A stretch of 64,000 nt of DNA from Psychrobacter immobilis. GTDB lineage: Bacteria > Pseudomonadota > Gammaproteobacteria > Pseudomonadales > Moraxellaceae. A model generated the notes under the pieces. The model was given only the letters and a program-made list of their open reading frames with translations, was not told where the DNA came from and did not search any database. The position numbers and the translations under genes are program-made. The DNA is taken from positions 2,418,001 through 2,482,000 of the forward strand of contig NZ_CAJGZV010000001.1 in assembly GCF_904846065.1 (NCBI RefSeq). Direction: 5' to 3'. This document shows, one piece after another, positions 10,091-19,527 of the stretch. Position 1 is the stretch's first letter; each line of letters begins with the position of its first letter.

Positions 10091-10782
10091 TGTCAGACAG
10101 TCAAAAAAAAATTGATAATAACCCTTTACGGATTGCTGTACTGGTATCTGGTAGTGGTAGCAACTTGCAAGTACTGATAGATGCGATGCAAGCTGGCGCA
10201 CTGCCGATTGAGATTGTTGGCGTCATTAGTAACCGTGAAGATGCTTATGCCATCACCCGTGCAAAAGACGCTGACATTCCCGTAGCCGTATTGTCACATG
10301 TTGCTAGCGGCAAACGCATGGGAATCAAGACCTTTGAGAATCATGCCAGCAGCCAACTAGCCTTATGGCAACCAGATCTCATTGTGTTAGCTGGTTTTAT
10401 GCGTGTCTTGAGTGCAGATTTTATCGATAATGCACCAGCGCCGATGATTAATCTGCACCCCTCTTTACTACCTATCTATAAAGGCCTTGATACCCATCAG
10501 CGTGCGATACAAGCAGGTGAGCGACATCATGGCTGTAGTATTCATGTCGTCACCGCTGAGCTAGACGCGGGTACTGTTTTGACCCAAGCGCTGTTAGAGA
10601 TACATCAAAGAGACACTGCCGATAGCTTGCAAGCACGCGTGCAAAAGCTTGAGCATCAATTGCTCCCTTGGACGATTTTATTATTGGCCAAAGGCGCACT
10701 CTCGCTAGACCATGCTCAAGCAGCCAATCAACAAAGTATGTCTTTACCAACGCTACCATTAAAACTATATTTGAACGACTGA
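10090..10782 (+). CDS. purN: Phosphoribosylglycinamide formyltransferase
   Basis: Uses 10-formyltetrahydrofolate to formylate GAR in purine synthesis. Start at 10090, sharing the A of the purM stop. The core begins RIAVLVSGSGSNLQ (about 14-27), and has VLAGFMRVLSADFI, the catalytic MINLHPSLLPIYKGLDTH and the later ELDAGTVLTQ. The 230 residues are slightly longer than E. coli PurN (212), with a short polar N-terminus and a C-terminal extension. A strong hairpin terminator follows. Confidence 0.96.
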   Translation: MSDSQKKIDNNPLRIAVLVSGSGSNLQVLIDAMQAGALPIEIVGVISNREDAYAITRAKDADIPVAVLSHVASGKRMGIKTFENHASSQLALWQPDLIVLAGFMRVLSADFIDNAPAPMINLHPSLLPIYKGLDTHQRAIQAGERHHGCSIHVVTAELDAGTVLTQALLEIHQRDTADSLQARVQKLEHQLLPWTILLLAKGALSLDHAQAANQQSMSLPTLPLKLYLND

Positions 10783-10844
10783 GTAAGTAGCGACAGTCAC
10801 AAATTATCAGGCACCAACTATCAAGCTTAAACTCTTTGCATAAA

Positions 10845-10877
10845 AAAGCCCAGTCACTCAATGAATGACTGGGCTTT
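10845..10877. terminator. Bidirectional terminator, purN / aldehyde dehydrogenase
   Basis: Perfect 12-bp stem AAAGCCCAGTCA (10845-10856) / TGACTGGGCTTT (10866-10877), with A and T runs on the outside, between converging genes. Confidence 0.9.
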
Positions 10878-10932
10878 CTAATAGCTACCTTTAAAATCTT
10901 CTAAAGCATATTAATCCCGAAGACGTCAGCTA

Positions 10933-12315
10933 TTATTGACTTTTATGAACATGTAGCCCTTTAATATTTACAAATTCTTTGATACCAAAACCGCCATGCT
11001 CGCGACCATGACCTGAGTTTTTCACTCCACCAAATGGCAACGCTGGATTTGCAAGACCGTAACCATTGATGTAGACCATGCCCGTATCAAACTCTTCACG
11101 CGCTAGGCGAATGGCTTTGTCTTCGTCTTTAGAGAAGATAGCACCGCCCAAACCGTAGCGACTGTCATTGGCAATGCGTAATGCATCATCTTGGTCTTTG
11201 GCTCGTATTAATGAGGCGACAGGACCAAATAACTCGTCATCATAGGCAGGTTGGCCTTTTTCGACATTCTCCAAGATAGTGGCTGGATAAAAACTGCCTT
11301 TACCTTCTGGCAATTGACCACCAACAGCAATCGTTGCGCCTTTTGCCACACTGTCTTCTACTTGCTCATGCAACTTTTCTTGTAAATCTTTGCGGGCTAA
11401 TGGACCAAGATCAGAGGCATCATCCATCGGATCGCCAGATTTAGCATCTGCAAATTTTTCGACAATGCGTTTACGGAAATCATCGTATAAGCTATCAACG
11501 ACGATAAAGCGCTTAGCGGCGACACAAGTTTCACCGTTATTAATGAGACGCGCTTGGGTACAGGTTTCTACCGCTAACTCTACATCAGCATCTTCTAAGA
11601 CAATAAAGGCATCGTTTGAGCCTAATTCTAGCACCACCTTTTTAATGGCTTTTGCTGCTTGCTGACCCACAATGCTACCAGCGCCGTCGCTACCTGTCAG
11701 TGTGACACCGCGCACTTTGTCATGACCGATTAATGCTTCTGATTGGTCGTGATCGATTAAAATCGTACGGAACAAATCGTTTGGTAACTCTGACTCATGG
11801 AAGATTTTTTCGATTAACAAGCCTGAACCAGTCACGTTTGACGCGTGCTTGAGTAAAATACTATTACCTGCCATCAGATTTGCGATAGTATAACGGAATA
11901 CTTGGTAAGCAGGAAAGTTCCATGGCTGCATGCCATAGATAACACCGATAGGCTGATAGGTCACAATACCTTTCTTCAAGCCTTCAATATCACGCTCATC
12001 GTCAGCAAGTGCAGCCACCCCTTTTTCTGCGGTATAGTCACAAATTGATTTACACAAATCTATTTCTTGCAAACTCTGACTATAGAGCTTACCACGCTCC
12101 TCAGTCATAAGTTTAGACAACTCTTCTTTATACTTAAGCAATGTCTCACCGATAGAATTGATGACTTTTGCACGCGCTTCATGGCTGGTTTTACGCCACT
12201 CAGTAAATGCTTGGTGCGAGGATTCAACAATCTTGTTCACCTCATCATTACTCATGTAATTGTATTCTTTGATCGCTTCACCCGTTGCTGGGTTTATAGT
12301 AGTAATATCTGCCAT
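10933..12315 (-). CDS. NAD(P)-dependent succinate-semialdehyde dehydrogenase family protein
   Basis: Aldehyde dehydrogenase superfamily member, 460 residues, closest in character to the Sad/YneI and GabD-like succinate-semialdehyde dehydrogenases that feed succinate to the TCA cycle. Catalytic features are complete: Asn133 in QPWNFP, general base Glu230 in LELGSND, nucleophile Cys264 in NNGETCVA, and the late PFGGVKNSGHGREHG. The substrate cannot be fixed from sequence, as medium-chain or aromatic aldehydes are also possible. The start MADITTINPATGE is preceded by AAGGATAA. It is transcribed alone, with an LysR gene upstream in the same direction. Confidence 0.85.
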   Translation of the reverse strand: MADITTINPATGEAIKEYNYMSNDEVNKIVESSHQAFTEWRKTSHEARAKVINSIGETLLKYKEELSKLMTEERGKLYSQSLQEIDLCKSICDYTAEKGVAALADDERDIEGLKKGIVTYQPIGVIYGMQPWNFPAYQVFRYTIANLMAGNSILLKHASNVTGSGLLIEKIFHESELPNDLFRTILIDHDQSEALIGHDKVRGVTLTGSDGAGSIVGQQAAKAIKKVVLELGSNDAFIVLEDADVELAVETCTQARLINNGETCVAAKRFIVVDSLYDDFRKRIVEKFADAKSGDPMDDASDLGPLARKDLQEKLHEQVEDSVAKGATIAVGGQLPEGKGSFYPATILENVEKGQPAYDDELFGPVASLIRAKDQDDALRIANDSRYGLGGAIFSKDEDKAIRLAREEFDTGMVYINGYGLANPALPFGGVKNSGHGREHGGFGIKEFVNIKGLHVHKSQ

Positions 12316-12716
12316 GATTATTATCCTTATTTATTAAACTATTTTATTGGTTTGAAAATTGATCGCTTTATCATCTGAAACTTTAAAAATACATAAACCA
12401 AGAATGGTCATTTTTATAAACGCATCTGGTTAGATTGGACAACTTCATCAACGATTTTATGAAATCCGATACTGTCGTATAACTTAACAATAGGCTATGT
12501 ATTTGTCTTTTTTCTTAAGTAGGATTTATCATAGCAAAATGTACAACGAGTAGTTTTACAAGTTATAAAGAAGTGTTCATAAGATGTTAAGAATGTGACT
12601 GACTGATTTATTAGGTCAAAATCTTGGACGAGATTTTTCAGCAAAATTACGCCAATAAAAAACCAGCGCTTGGGCTGGTTTAATAAATAAGCAATCGATA
12701 ACCAAAAATAAATGGC
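12316..12716. other. Intergenic region, aldehyde dehydrogenase / LysR gene
   Basis: 401 bp that contain the dehydrogenase promoter and, near the far end, the LysR-gene terminator. No other structure recognised. Confidence 0.4.
12656..12681 (-). terminator. Terminator after LysR gene
   Basis: Stem AAACCAGC / GCTGGTTT (12660-12667 and 12674-12681) with a 6-nt loop. On the minus strand it is followed by a T-rich TTTTATT. Confidence 0.75.
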
Positions 12717-13706
12717 TTAAAACAAATGATTCATCACAGGAATTTCTTGGGGTGGATTCTCTTCTTCGTCAACAATTTGACGAGCCACATGCATGATAAG
12801 CTGACGCAACCAACGATGGGCGGGATGATGCTGCAACAAAGGCGACCACGCCATCGTTAGCTCAAATTCAGGGATAAAAAATGGTGGCTCGACCATCATG
12901 ATACTGTCGTTATTAGCCTGCATTTTTGCCACACGCGTAGGCAAAGTTGCAACCAAATCTTTATTGGCTGCAAGCATGGCTGGCATTTGATAGTGGCGGG
13001 TAAAAACACTGATTTGACGTTTTTGACCTAAACGTTGCAGTGCTTGATCAATTGAACCTAGGCCACCAGATTTTTCTGGATTGACACCAAATCCCACACC
13101 CATACCAGTTTTAGAGACCCAAACGTGCTGCGCCTTAAGATAATTTTTAAGATTAAACCGATGAGCATAGGGACTGTCAGAGGACAATAGGCAGCTAAAG
13201 GTATCACGCCAGACTAGGACTTGGTGGAAACTTTGCGGAATTTCATTAAAGCGGTTGATCGCTAAATCCACTCGCCCCTGCTCCATATCACGATATGAGA
13301 CGTCCGATGGCGTTAAGAAATCTAAGATGACATTTGGTGCCTCTGAACGCAATGCTTTGACCAATTTTGGTACCAGTGTCGCTTCAGCATAGTCTGAGGT
13401 CATGATGCGAAAAACGCGCGAGGTACTATAAGGACGAAATTCTGTGCGTGGCTCTAATACTTGTGTCAAATCCGCCAGTATTTCACGGATACGAGGTTGC
13501 AACTCCAAAGCGCGTTCAGTCGGCGTCATGCCTTCGGATGAGCGTACCAGCAATGGATCATTAAATAGCTTACGTAGCCGGCGCAAAATATTACTCATGG
13601 CAGGTTGGGTAATGCCAAGCTGCTCAGCTGCACGAGTGACGTTTTTTTCTCGTAACAACACATCTAGATGTACCAATAAATTTAAATCTACCCGCTGCAA
13701 ATTCAT
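12717..13706 (-). CDS. LysR family transcriptional regulator
   Basis: A 329-residue LysR-type regulator. The N-terminal winged helix-turn-helix is clear: LNLLVHLDVLLREKNVTRAAEQLGITQPAMSN, then LRRLRKLFNDPLLVRS, in the NodD/NahR-like branch (VDLNLL... LFNDPLLVR). The substrate-binding domain follows from about residue 90. Its ligand is unknown. It is flanked by an aldehyde dehydrogenase and, divergently across 690 bp, isocitrate lyase, so it might regulate either; that is inference from position only. Length and start (MNLQRVDLNLL) are typical. Confidence 0.88.
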   Translation of the reverse strand: MNLQRVDLNLLVHLDVLLREKNVTRAAEQLGITQPAMSNILRRLRKLFNDPLLVRSSEGMTPTERALELQPRIREILADLTQVLEPRTEFRPYSTSRVFRIMTSDYAEATLVPKLVKALRSEAPNVILDFLTPSDVSYRDMEQGRVDLAINRFNEIPQSFHQVLVWRDTFSCLLSSDSPYAHRFNLKNYLKAQHVWVSKTGMGVGFGVNPEKSGGLGSIDQALQRLGQKRQISVFTRHYQMPAMLAANKDLVATLPTRVAKMQANNDSIMMVEPPFFIPEFELTMAWSPLLQHHPAHRWLRQLIMHVARQIVDEEENPPQEIPVMNHLF

Positions 13707-14396
13707 ATATGTCTCTTTACCTTAAAATAAATACCACTACAAACGCGGCGTTTTTTGCCCTGTTATTTAGTATAAATCATCTATCACAGCATGAAATAAG
13801 GACAATTTTATATTAATTATTTTGATATACGCTTATTATAACTGAAATCATTCATCATAAGTCATTGTTTTATATGTACTATCATAAAATTAAATACCCA
13901 AGATAATAATCATAAACTAGATAAATCAAGGCAACCTAGTTATAGTGGCTAGCAAGCGCTTAATCAGTCCTTGTTTAATGTTAGGTAGTCGCCGTGCGTT
14001 TTGATGGATTGACTACCACAGGTATTTTATCGCATTTTCATGCGGAAATACGGACATAACATTTATTACGCAAACTTAATTTTTTGCTCTCATTTATTTT
14101 TAAGCTTGAATTAGTAGTTGGCACTTTTTAGGGCAATAAGCACTTTAACAGTCAAAAAAGGCTTATAAAAAAGCGCATTTAACCTAAAACAAAAGACCCA
14201 ATAATAAAAGCTGACCAATTCGACAGGTTTTATTTGCTTTTATCATAATTTTCTTATAGTTTAGTAGAGATTGCTAACGCACAAGGTTTATATTTTAGAT
14301 TTTTACTTCTGCCAGCATCTTTCTACATATATCAAAATTACCTCAATACTTGTAATTTTCTAAGTAACTAATTTTCACCACCCCAAGGAGACATAG
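13707..14396. other. Long divergent region, LysR gene / aceA
   Basis: A 690-bp AT-rich gap without a supported gene. Seen inside: an inverted repeat GGTAGTC (13984-13990) / GACTACC (14011-14017); a possible promoter TTGCTT (14234-14239) with TATAGT (14255-14260) at a short 15-bp spacing; and a strong ribosome site AAGGAG (14385-14390). The distance suggests a long aceA leader or several regulator sites. Confidence 0.45.
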
Positions 14397-15983
14397 ATGT
14401 CAACTGCATATAAATCAGCGATCGACTTAGTACGTGAATTAAAGCAAAAGCACGGTAACTGGCAGAATATCAGCGAAACCGATGCGGCACGTATGATGTC
14501 ACAAAACCGTTTTAAAACGGGCTTAGATATCGCCAAATATACTGCAAAAATCATGCGTCAAGACATGGAAGACTATGACAATGATACGTCTCAGTACACG
14601 CAGTCTTTAGGTGCATGGCATGGTTTTGTGGCTCAACAAACCATGTACGCTAAGAAAAAATATTTCGGTACTACGTCTAAAACTTACATCTACCTATCAG
14701 GTTGGATGGTTGCAGCCCTTCGCTCTGAGTTTGGTCCTCTTCCTGACCAATCTATGCACGAAAAAACCTCTGTACCTAAGCTAATCGAAGAAATCTACAC
14801 CTTCTTGCGTCAAGCTGATGCTAAAGTATTGAACGACTACTTCCGTGAGCTAAACGCTGCAGAAGAAGCGGGTCAAGATACCTCAGCTATCCTAGAAAAA
14901 ATCGAAAACTTTGATTCACATGTTGTGCCAATCATTGCTGACATCGATGCAGGTTTCGGTAACGAAGAAGCCACTTACTTGCTAACCAAGCAAATGATCG
15001 AAGCTGGTGCTTGTGCTATTCAGGTTGAAAACCAAGTATCTGACGCTAAGCAATGTGGTCACCAAGCGGGTAAAGTCACTGTACCGCATGAAGACTATAT
15101 CGCAAAAATCAACGCTATTCGTTATGCATTCTTAGAGCTTGGTGTTGAAGACGGCGTTATCGTTGCTCGTACTGACTCTGAAGGCGCGTCACTCACGCAA
15201 AAAATCCCAGTATCAAATGAGCCAGGCGATCTTGCTTCTCAGTACATCGATTTTATCGAGATGGAAGAAGTCACGCTAGAAAACGCCAAAGAGAACGACA
15301 GCTTGCTTAAGCATAACGGCAAACTAGTACGTCCAGTTCGTCTTCAAAATGGTCTATATCAATTCCGTGAAGAAACGAACATCGACCGTGTCGTACTTGA
15401 CTGTGTAACGGCTCTAGAAAATGGCGCTGATCTACTATGGATCGAAACACCGACTCCAGACGTCGCACACATCAAAATGATGGTTGATCGTATTAAAGAG
15501 CAACAGCCAAAAGCCAAGCTTGTATACAATAACAGCCCATCATTCAACTGGACACTGAACTTCCGTAAGCAAATCATCGCTCAGTGGGAAGAAGAAGGCA
15601 AAGACCTATCTGCCTACAATAAAGATGACTTGATGAGTGCTGATTACGATGGTACTGAACTTGATACAGCAGCTGACGAAGCGGCTAGAAACTTCCAACG
15701 TGATGCATCACGTGAAGCAGGTGTGTTCCATCACTTAATCACGCTACCTACTTATCACACCACTGCGCTTAGCGTGCATGAGCTTGCTAAAGGCTACTTC
15801 GGTGAAGATGGTATGCTTGCTTATGCTGCTGGCGTACAACGTAAAGAAATCCGTGAAGGCATCGCTTGTGTGAAACACCAAGCAATGGCTGGTTCTGACC
15901 TTGGTGATGATCACAAAGAGATTTTCTCAGGTGAAAACGCCCTTAAAGCTGGCGGCGGCAAGAACACAATGAACCAGTTCTAA
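14397..15983 (+). CDS. aceA: Isocitrate lyase (long form)
   Basis: Glyoxylate-shunt enzyme splitting isocitrate into succinate and glyoxylate, allowing growth on acetate and fatty acids. The 528 residues correspond to the longer isocitrate lyase subtype of Acinetobacter and Pseudomonas rather than the 434-residue E. coli type. The active-site signature is KQCGH (218-222) with Cys220 as catalytic acid; metal-site residues lie in PIIADIDAGFGNEEATYLL and VARTDSEGASL. AAGGAG 6-11 bases upstream supports the ATG. Its partner malate synthase G is also in this window but 24 kb away. A terminator follows the stop. Confidence 0.97.
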   Translation: MSTAYKSAIDLVRELKQKHGNWQNISETDAARMMSQNRFKTGLDIAKYTAKIMRQDMEDYDNDTSQYTQSLGAWHGFVAQQTMYAKKKYFGTTSKTYIYLSGWMVAALRSEFGPLPDQSMHEKTSVPKLIEEIYTFLRQADAKVLNDYFRELNAAEEAGQDTSAILEKIENFDSHVVPIIADIDAGFGNEEATYLLTKQMIEAGACAIQVENQVSDAKQCGHQAGKVTVPHEDYIAKINAIRYAFLELGVEDGVIVARTDSEGASLTQKIPVSNEPGDLASQYIDFIEMEEVTLENAKENDSLLKHNGKLVRPVRLQNGLYQFREETNIDRVVLDCVTALENGADLLWIETPTPDVAHIKMMVDRIKEQQPKAKLVYNNSPSFNWTLNFRKQIIAQWEEEGKDLSAYNKDDLMSADYDGTELDTAADEAARNFQRDASREAGVFHHLITLPTYHTTALSVHELAKGYFGEDGMLAYAAGVQRKEIREGIACVKHQAMAGSDLGDDHKEIFSGENALKAGGGKNTMNQF

Positions 15984-16028
15984 TCACCGACCACTTATAA
16001 GTACATCTCGTAAGCACCAGTTATAAAG

Positions 16029-16059
16029 AAAGCCGTCCTATCTTGTAGGGCGGCTTTTT
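16029..16059 (+). terminator. Terminator after aceA
   Basis: Stem AAAGCCGTCCTA / TAGGGCGGCTTT (one wobble pair), 5-nt loop, followed by TTTT. Confidence 0.88.
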
Positions 16060-16120
16060 TATGTCTGCTTATTTGCACTCTATTATTGTAAGATTTTGAG
16101 CATTGTGAGCTTGTTAATTC

Positions 16121-17362
16121 TTAATTTGAGTGCTTATTATCCTTACTATCAGTCTCTTTCATATTATTGCTATAATCCTCTACCTGACTGCTCTGTATAC
16201 CGAGTGAATCTTGACTTTTTGGATTTTCACCCATCAGCTCACGCTTCATATTTTTTATACGGGGATCATGTTTAAAAAATTTACGATAGATTGACTTTAT
16301 CATTCTGTAAATTAGATAAAAAATACCGCCAAGTACAAGCAACCACCACAGTTGTATCAATCCAAGCGCTACTGATCTAAGTATCTCCCAGCCATCTTTA
16401 AATGCTTGACTCACTTGACTACTAAAACTTGGCTGCTCAGCTTCTAATAGCACATCTAGATTTTGTGTGGTTTCTTTATAACTGATATCTGGCTGCATAA
16501 AGGTCAGGTTAATGGTGCTATATTGAACTTTATCAGCAATAGCCAGTTGCTCAAGCTTGGCAAGCTCTTGCTGACGACGTGCCGCATAAGTCGCGGTAAT
16601 AGCATCAACATTGCTGCCTTGGTCTTTATCATTTTTACTACTCAGGCGTTCTTGGCTAAGCTCGCTTGCCATATCACTATTTAACTGGCTCGCTAGCTGT
16701 TCACGATAAATATCTAATGTCACATCTTGAGCACTAAACTGCTGCCCATTTAAAAATGCGACTTGCTGTTGTAATTGCGCTAGGAACTTACTGACATTGG
16801 CGCGAGGAATACGAACCGTCATGTCAGCTTGACGAGTGTAGGTTGTAATCGTGATATTTTTATTGCCTTGTACAAAGGTTCGACTATCATGTGGATGATT
16901 GCTAATATTGCTAAGTGCCACATAACCAGCCTGTTGCCGTGTCAAACTCTCAATAGCATCACTAGTTTTGACGACATCTTCAACTTTAAAATCAGCACTG
17001 GCAGTTATCAATAGCGCTTTGCCAGCAATTTTAATGTCTGCTGCCTGACTACCAAGGGTCTGTTCACTAGTGCTCGATAGGTTTGCAACCTCTAAATCAT
17101 CAGCGTTAGAGGCATTATCAGCTGCCACATCGGACATGATGCCAACCATCTCCCCTTCTGTAGCGTCTGCAACTTCTTCGGTTGCCACCTCTGTCAGATC
17201 TGCGCTACTTTCTGCATATTCAGAAGAGCTATCGCAGCCGCCTATCAATAACACAGACCCAAGCATTATTGGTAGACATAAAACTGATGGAAACAAGGCT
17301 TTAGGCAGTAAGATTGAATGAGACTGCTGAGTGTCACACTTTTTTTGATTGCATTGTGTCAT
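16121..17362 (-). CDS. DUF4349 domain lipoprotein
   Basis: A predicted lipoprotein with a C-terminal membrane segment, function unknown. I favour the ATG at 17362 (MTQCNQKKC), which has GGA about 12 bases upstream; an in-frame ATG at 17443 would add 27 residues. A hydrophobic stretch ends in the lipobox LLIGGC. After a Ser/Ala/Glu-rich linker, the DUF4349 domain runs from KALLITASADFKVEDVVKT through a long coiled-coil-like centre to YSTINLTFMQPDISY. A transmembrane helix (LGLIQLWWLLVLGGIFYLIY) and a basic then polar tail follow. DUF4349 proteins in other bacteria share this lipoprotein-coil-TM layout. Confidence 0.75.
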   Translation of the reverse strand: MTQCNQKKCDTQQSHSILLPKALFPSVLCLPIMLGSVLLIGGCDSSSEYAESSADLTEVATEEVADATEGEMVGIMSDVAADNASNADDLEVANLSSTSEQTLGSQAADIKIAGKALLITASADFKVEDVVKTSDAIESLTRQQAGYVALSNISNHPHDSRTFVQGNKNITITTYTRQADMTVRIPRANVSKFLAQLQQQVAFLNGQQFSAQDVTLDIYREQLASQLNSDMASELSQERLSSKNDKDQGSNVDAITATYAARRQQELAKLEQLAIADKVQYSTINLTFMQPDISYKETTQNLDVLLEAEQPSFSSQVSQAFKDGWEILRSVALGLIQLWWLLVLGGIFYLIYRMIKSIYRKFFKHDPRIKNMKRELMGENPKSQDSLGIQSSQVEDYSNNMKETDSKDNKHSN

Positions 17363-17612
17363 TATTTTATAATCCGGCATTTTATGAGATATGGTAAATA
17401 TCTTGGATAAAAATATTTTAGCTTTTATTATAAAGCCAACCACTTTATCCTACTTTTGTTTAATAATTAACGTTAATTATAATGATTACTTACTAAAAGT
17501 ATATCTCTAATATTGGCTCAGAGTATTTATAGAAAAAATTTTGCTTGTTATTCGCCGATAGCTTTCATACGATGGTAGTCATTCAAATTTATTAAAATAA
17601 TCGGGAGCCATC

Positions 17613-19304
17613 ATGCAAGAGATAGAGCTAAAGTTTTTGGTACCAGAGTCGCGACTGAAAGGTTTGATGCGCCAAGCACGAGTCAAGTCTTCTGAGGTGA
17701 CACAACTGGCTGCCCATTATTATGATACCCCAGACCAACAGCTTGCAGAGGCAGGCATTGGCTTGCGTATCCGTAAAGAAGGCGATGCTTGGGTACAGAC
17801 CATCAAAGCGGGCGGCGATGGCATTGCAGCACGCCTAGAGCATAATGCGGTACTAGATAATGAACAAGTACAAGCGATGCTCGATAATAATACGCTCATG
17901 CCTGATTTAACTATTTATAAAAACACCTCTGTCGCCCCTGCCCTGGCTGAATTTAAGCTAAAAAAACTGGCTAAAAATCTCACACGGCTATATGTGACCG
18001 ATGTAGAGCGCACCACACGATTGCTAGTGGGTGATAGTGGTAGTGATGGTGATGCAAATAACCATGTCGAGATGGCGTACGATTATGGAGAAATTATTCA
18101 CGGTAATGATGATACTCAGCGTGATGCTATTCAAGAGATTGAGTTTGAGCTGATATCAGGAGATATCGATTTTTTATTTGCAACCGCCAAAACTTGGTGT
18201 AAGCGCTACAAGCTTTGTTTGTCTACGGTAACCAAGGCTGAGCGCGGTGGTTTACTAATCACAGAACAGCAGCATAGTCCAGCTGTCCACGCTGACCTTG
18301 ATCAGCTAAATATCGATAAGAAAATCAGTATGCCTGCCTTTGTGCGCGCAGCGGTACATAACTGTCTGTTGCAAATACTGCCCAATAGCAGCGCTATCGT
18401 CGCTGGCAGCGAAGAGGACGACCATGCATTACAACTATACATTGGTATTGTCCGCTTGCAAGCTGCCCTACAAGCATTTGCCAGCTATTCTGACGAAATC
18501 AATCCAGACTGGCTGCCGATACTACAACAAACAGCCATGTTATTGAATGAATATCGAGAGCTTGCCCATCTTGCCTCACATATAGAGCCTAATTTACAAC
18601 AGCAAGGTGCACCTACAGTCGATTGGGCAACAGATATGGATGCACTGAATATTACTCCGAAAGATGCCATCTGTGCCAACGATTTTCAACTGACCTTACT
18701 TGAGCTGATCGCCTTTACCATGAGCGACCCAAGCCTTGAACCGAAGGCTGATCAACTCGCCATCGATAAACTGGCAAAAACCTTATCCAAACAGCAAGCA
18801 AAGCTTGGCAAAGCAGTACAAAAGCTACAGAGTAAAAAAGACCTTGGCTCAAATAACATTAATATAGAAAGCAATGATTTAAAAGATGATGATTTACAAA
18901 GTGTTGACTTAGAAGATAGTGACTTAGAAAACGTAGATTCAAAAAGTGACGATATAGAAAATATTGATCTAGACGATAATGAGGCAGAGCATGAGCTGCA
19001 TGAGCAGTTAACCCCCTTACTTTATATCAGTGAGTTTGCCACGCCATTATTAGATAAGAAAAAGTCAAAAAAGAAAAAAGCCAAGAAGGAAAGCAAACGC
19101 TGGCTAAAATACTTAGCAAAAGCACAAAAGACTTTGAATAAATATCATAATCATAAAATGTACCAACAGCGCTATCAATTAAAGTCGAAGACAGATAGCA
19201 GTGCATTGTATGGCGCTGGCTGGTTTGCAGCCATGCTAGTGAGAGACCTTAAGCGCACAGAAAAACACTTGGCTAAAGTGACAGACAGCTCCATATTTCG
19301 GTAA
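17613..19304 (+). CDS. CYTH-CHAD domain protein, probable inorganic triphosphatase
   Basis: The N-terminal CYTH domain (about 1-200) begins QEIELKFLV, giving the diagnostic E-x-E-x-K metal/phosphate motif, followed by YYDTPDQQLAEAGIGLRIRKEGDAWVQTIK. Such enzymes hydrolyse inorganic triphosphate (E. coli YgiF). The C-terminal CHAD domain (about 230-563) is a His-rich helical module thought to bind polyphosphate. Within it, residues 422-456 are an insertion of seven five-residue units of the form D-[L/I]-x-x-x, coded by a 15-bp minisatellite (18876-18980), followed by a Lys-rich patch (KKKSKKKKAKKESKRW). At 563 residues it is longer than YgiF (433), the extra being largely this linker. ppk, 26 kb away, makes the polyphosphate such domains bind. 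Confidence 0.85.
   Translation: MQEIELKFLVPESRLKGLMRQARVKSSEVTQLAAHYYDTPDQQLAEAGIGLRIRKEGDAWVQTIKAGGDGIAARLEHNAVLDNEQVQAMLDNNTLMPDLTIYKNTSVAPALAEFKLKKLAKNLTRLYVTDVERTTRLLVGDSGSDGDANNHVEMAYDYGEIIHGNDDTQRDAIQEIEFELISGDIDFLFATAKTWCKRYKLCLSTVTKAERGGLLITEQQHSPAVHADLDQLNIDKKISMPAFVRAAVHNCLLQILPNSSAIVAGSEEDDHALQLYIGIVRLQAALQAFASYSDEINPDWLPILQQTAMLLNEYRELAHLASHIEPNLQQQGAPTVDWATDMDALNITPKDAICANDFQLTLLELIAFTMSDPSLEPKADQLAIDKLAKTLSKQQAKLGKAVQKLQSKKDLGSNNINIESNDLKDDDLQSVDLEDSDLENVDSKSDDIENIDLDDNEAEHELHEQLTPLLYISEFATPLLDKKKSKKKKAKKESKRWLKYLAKAQKTLNKYHNHKMYQQRYQLKSKTDSSALYGAGWFAAMLVRDLKRTEKHLAKVTDSSIFR
18876..18980 (+). repeat. Degenerate 15-bp coding repeat, 7 units
   Basis: Seven in-frame 15-bp units inside the CYTH-CHAD gene, each coding D-[L/I/S]-x-x-x with acidic residues at the variable places. 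Spacing is exact: 105 bp = 7 x 15. Confidence 0.75.
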
Positions 19305-19351
19305 AAATGCTCTTATAGTCGATTCAATTTAAAATAAACTAAGCTTAGAAT

Positions 19352-19389
19352 AAAAAAGACAGCTCACTTTATATGGGCTGTCTTTTTTT
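19352..19389 (+). terminator. Terminator after CYTH-CHAD gene
   Basis: AAAAAAGACAGC (19352-19363) pairs with GCTGTCTTTTTT (19377-19388), followed by further T. It may also act against the converging nitroreductase gene. Confidence 0.85.
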
Positions 19390-19527
19390 GAGCGCTTGCT
19401 TTGAGGTACTTTTTTTAATTGAATGCTTAAACTCAACCATTTGAAAAACGTAATACTTCAACGTTAAGCATATTTCAAAAATTACTATCAGTTTTCTACA
19501 TCTAGCACGTTTATAAGCTTAAGTATT

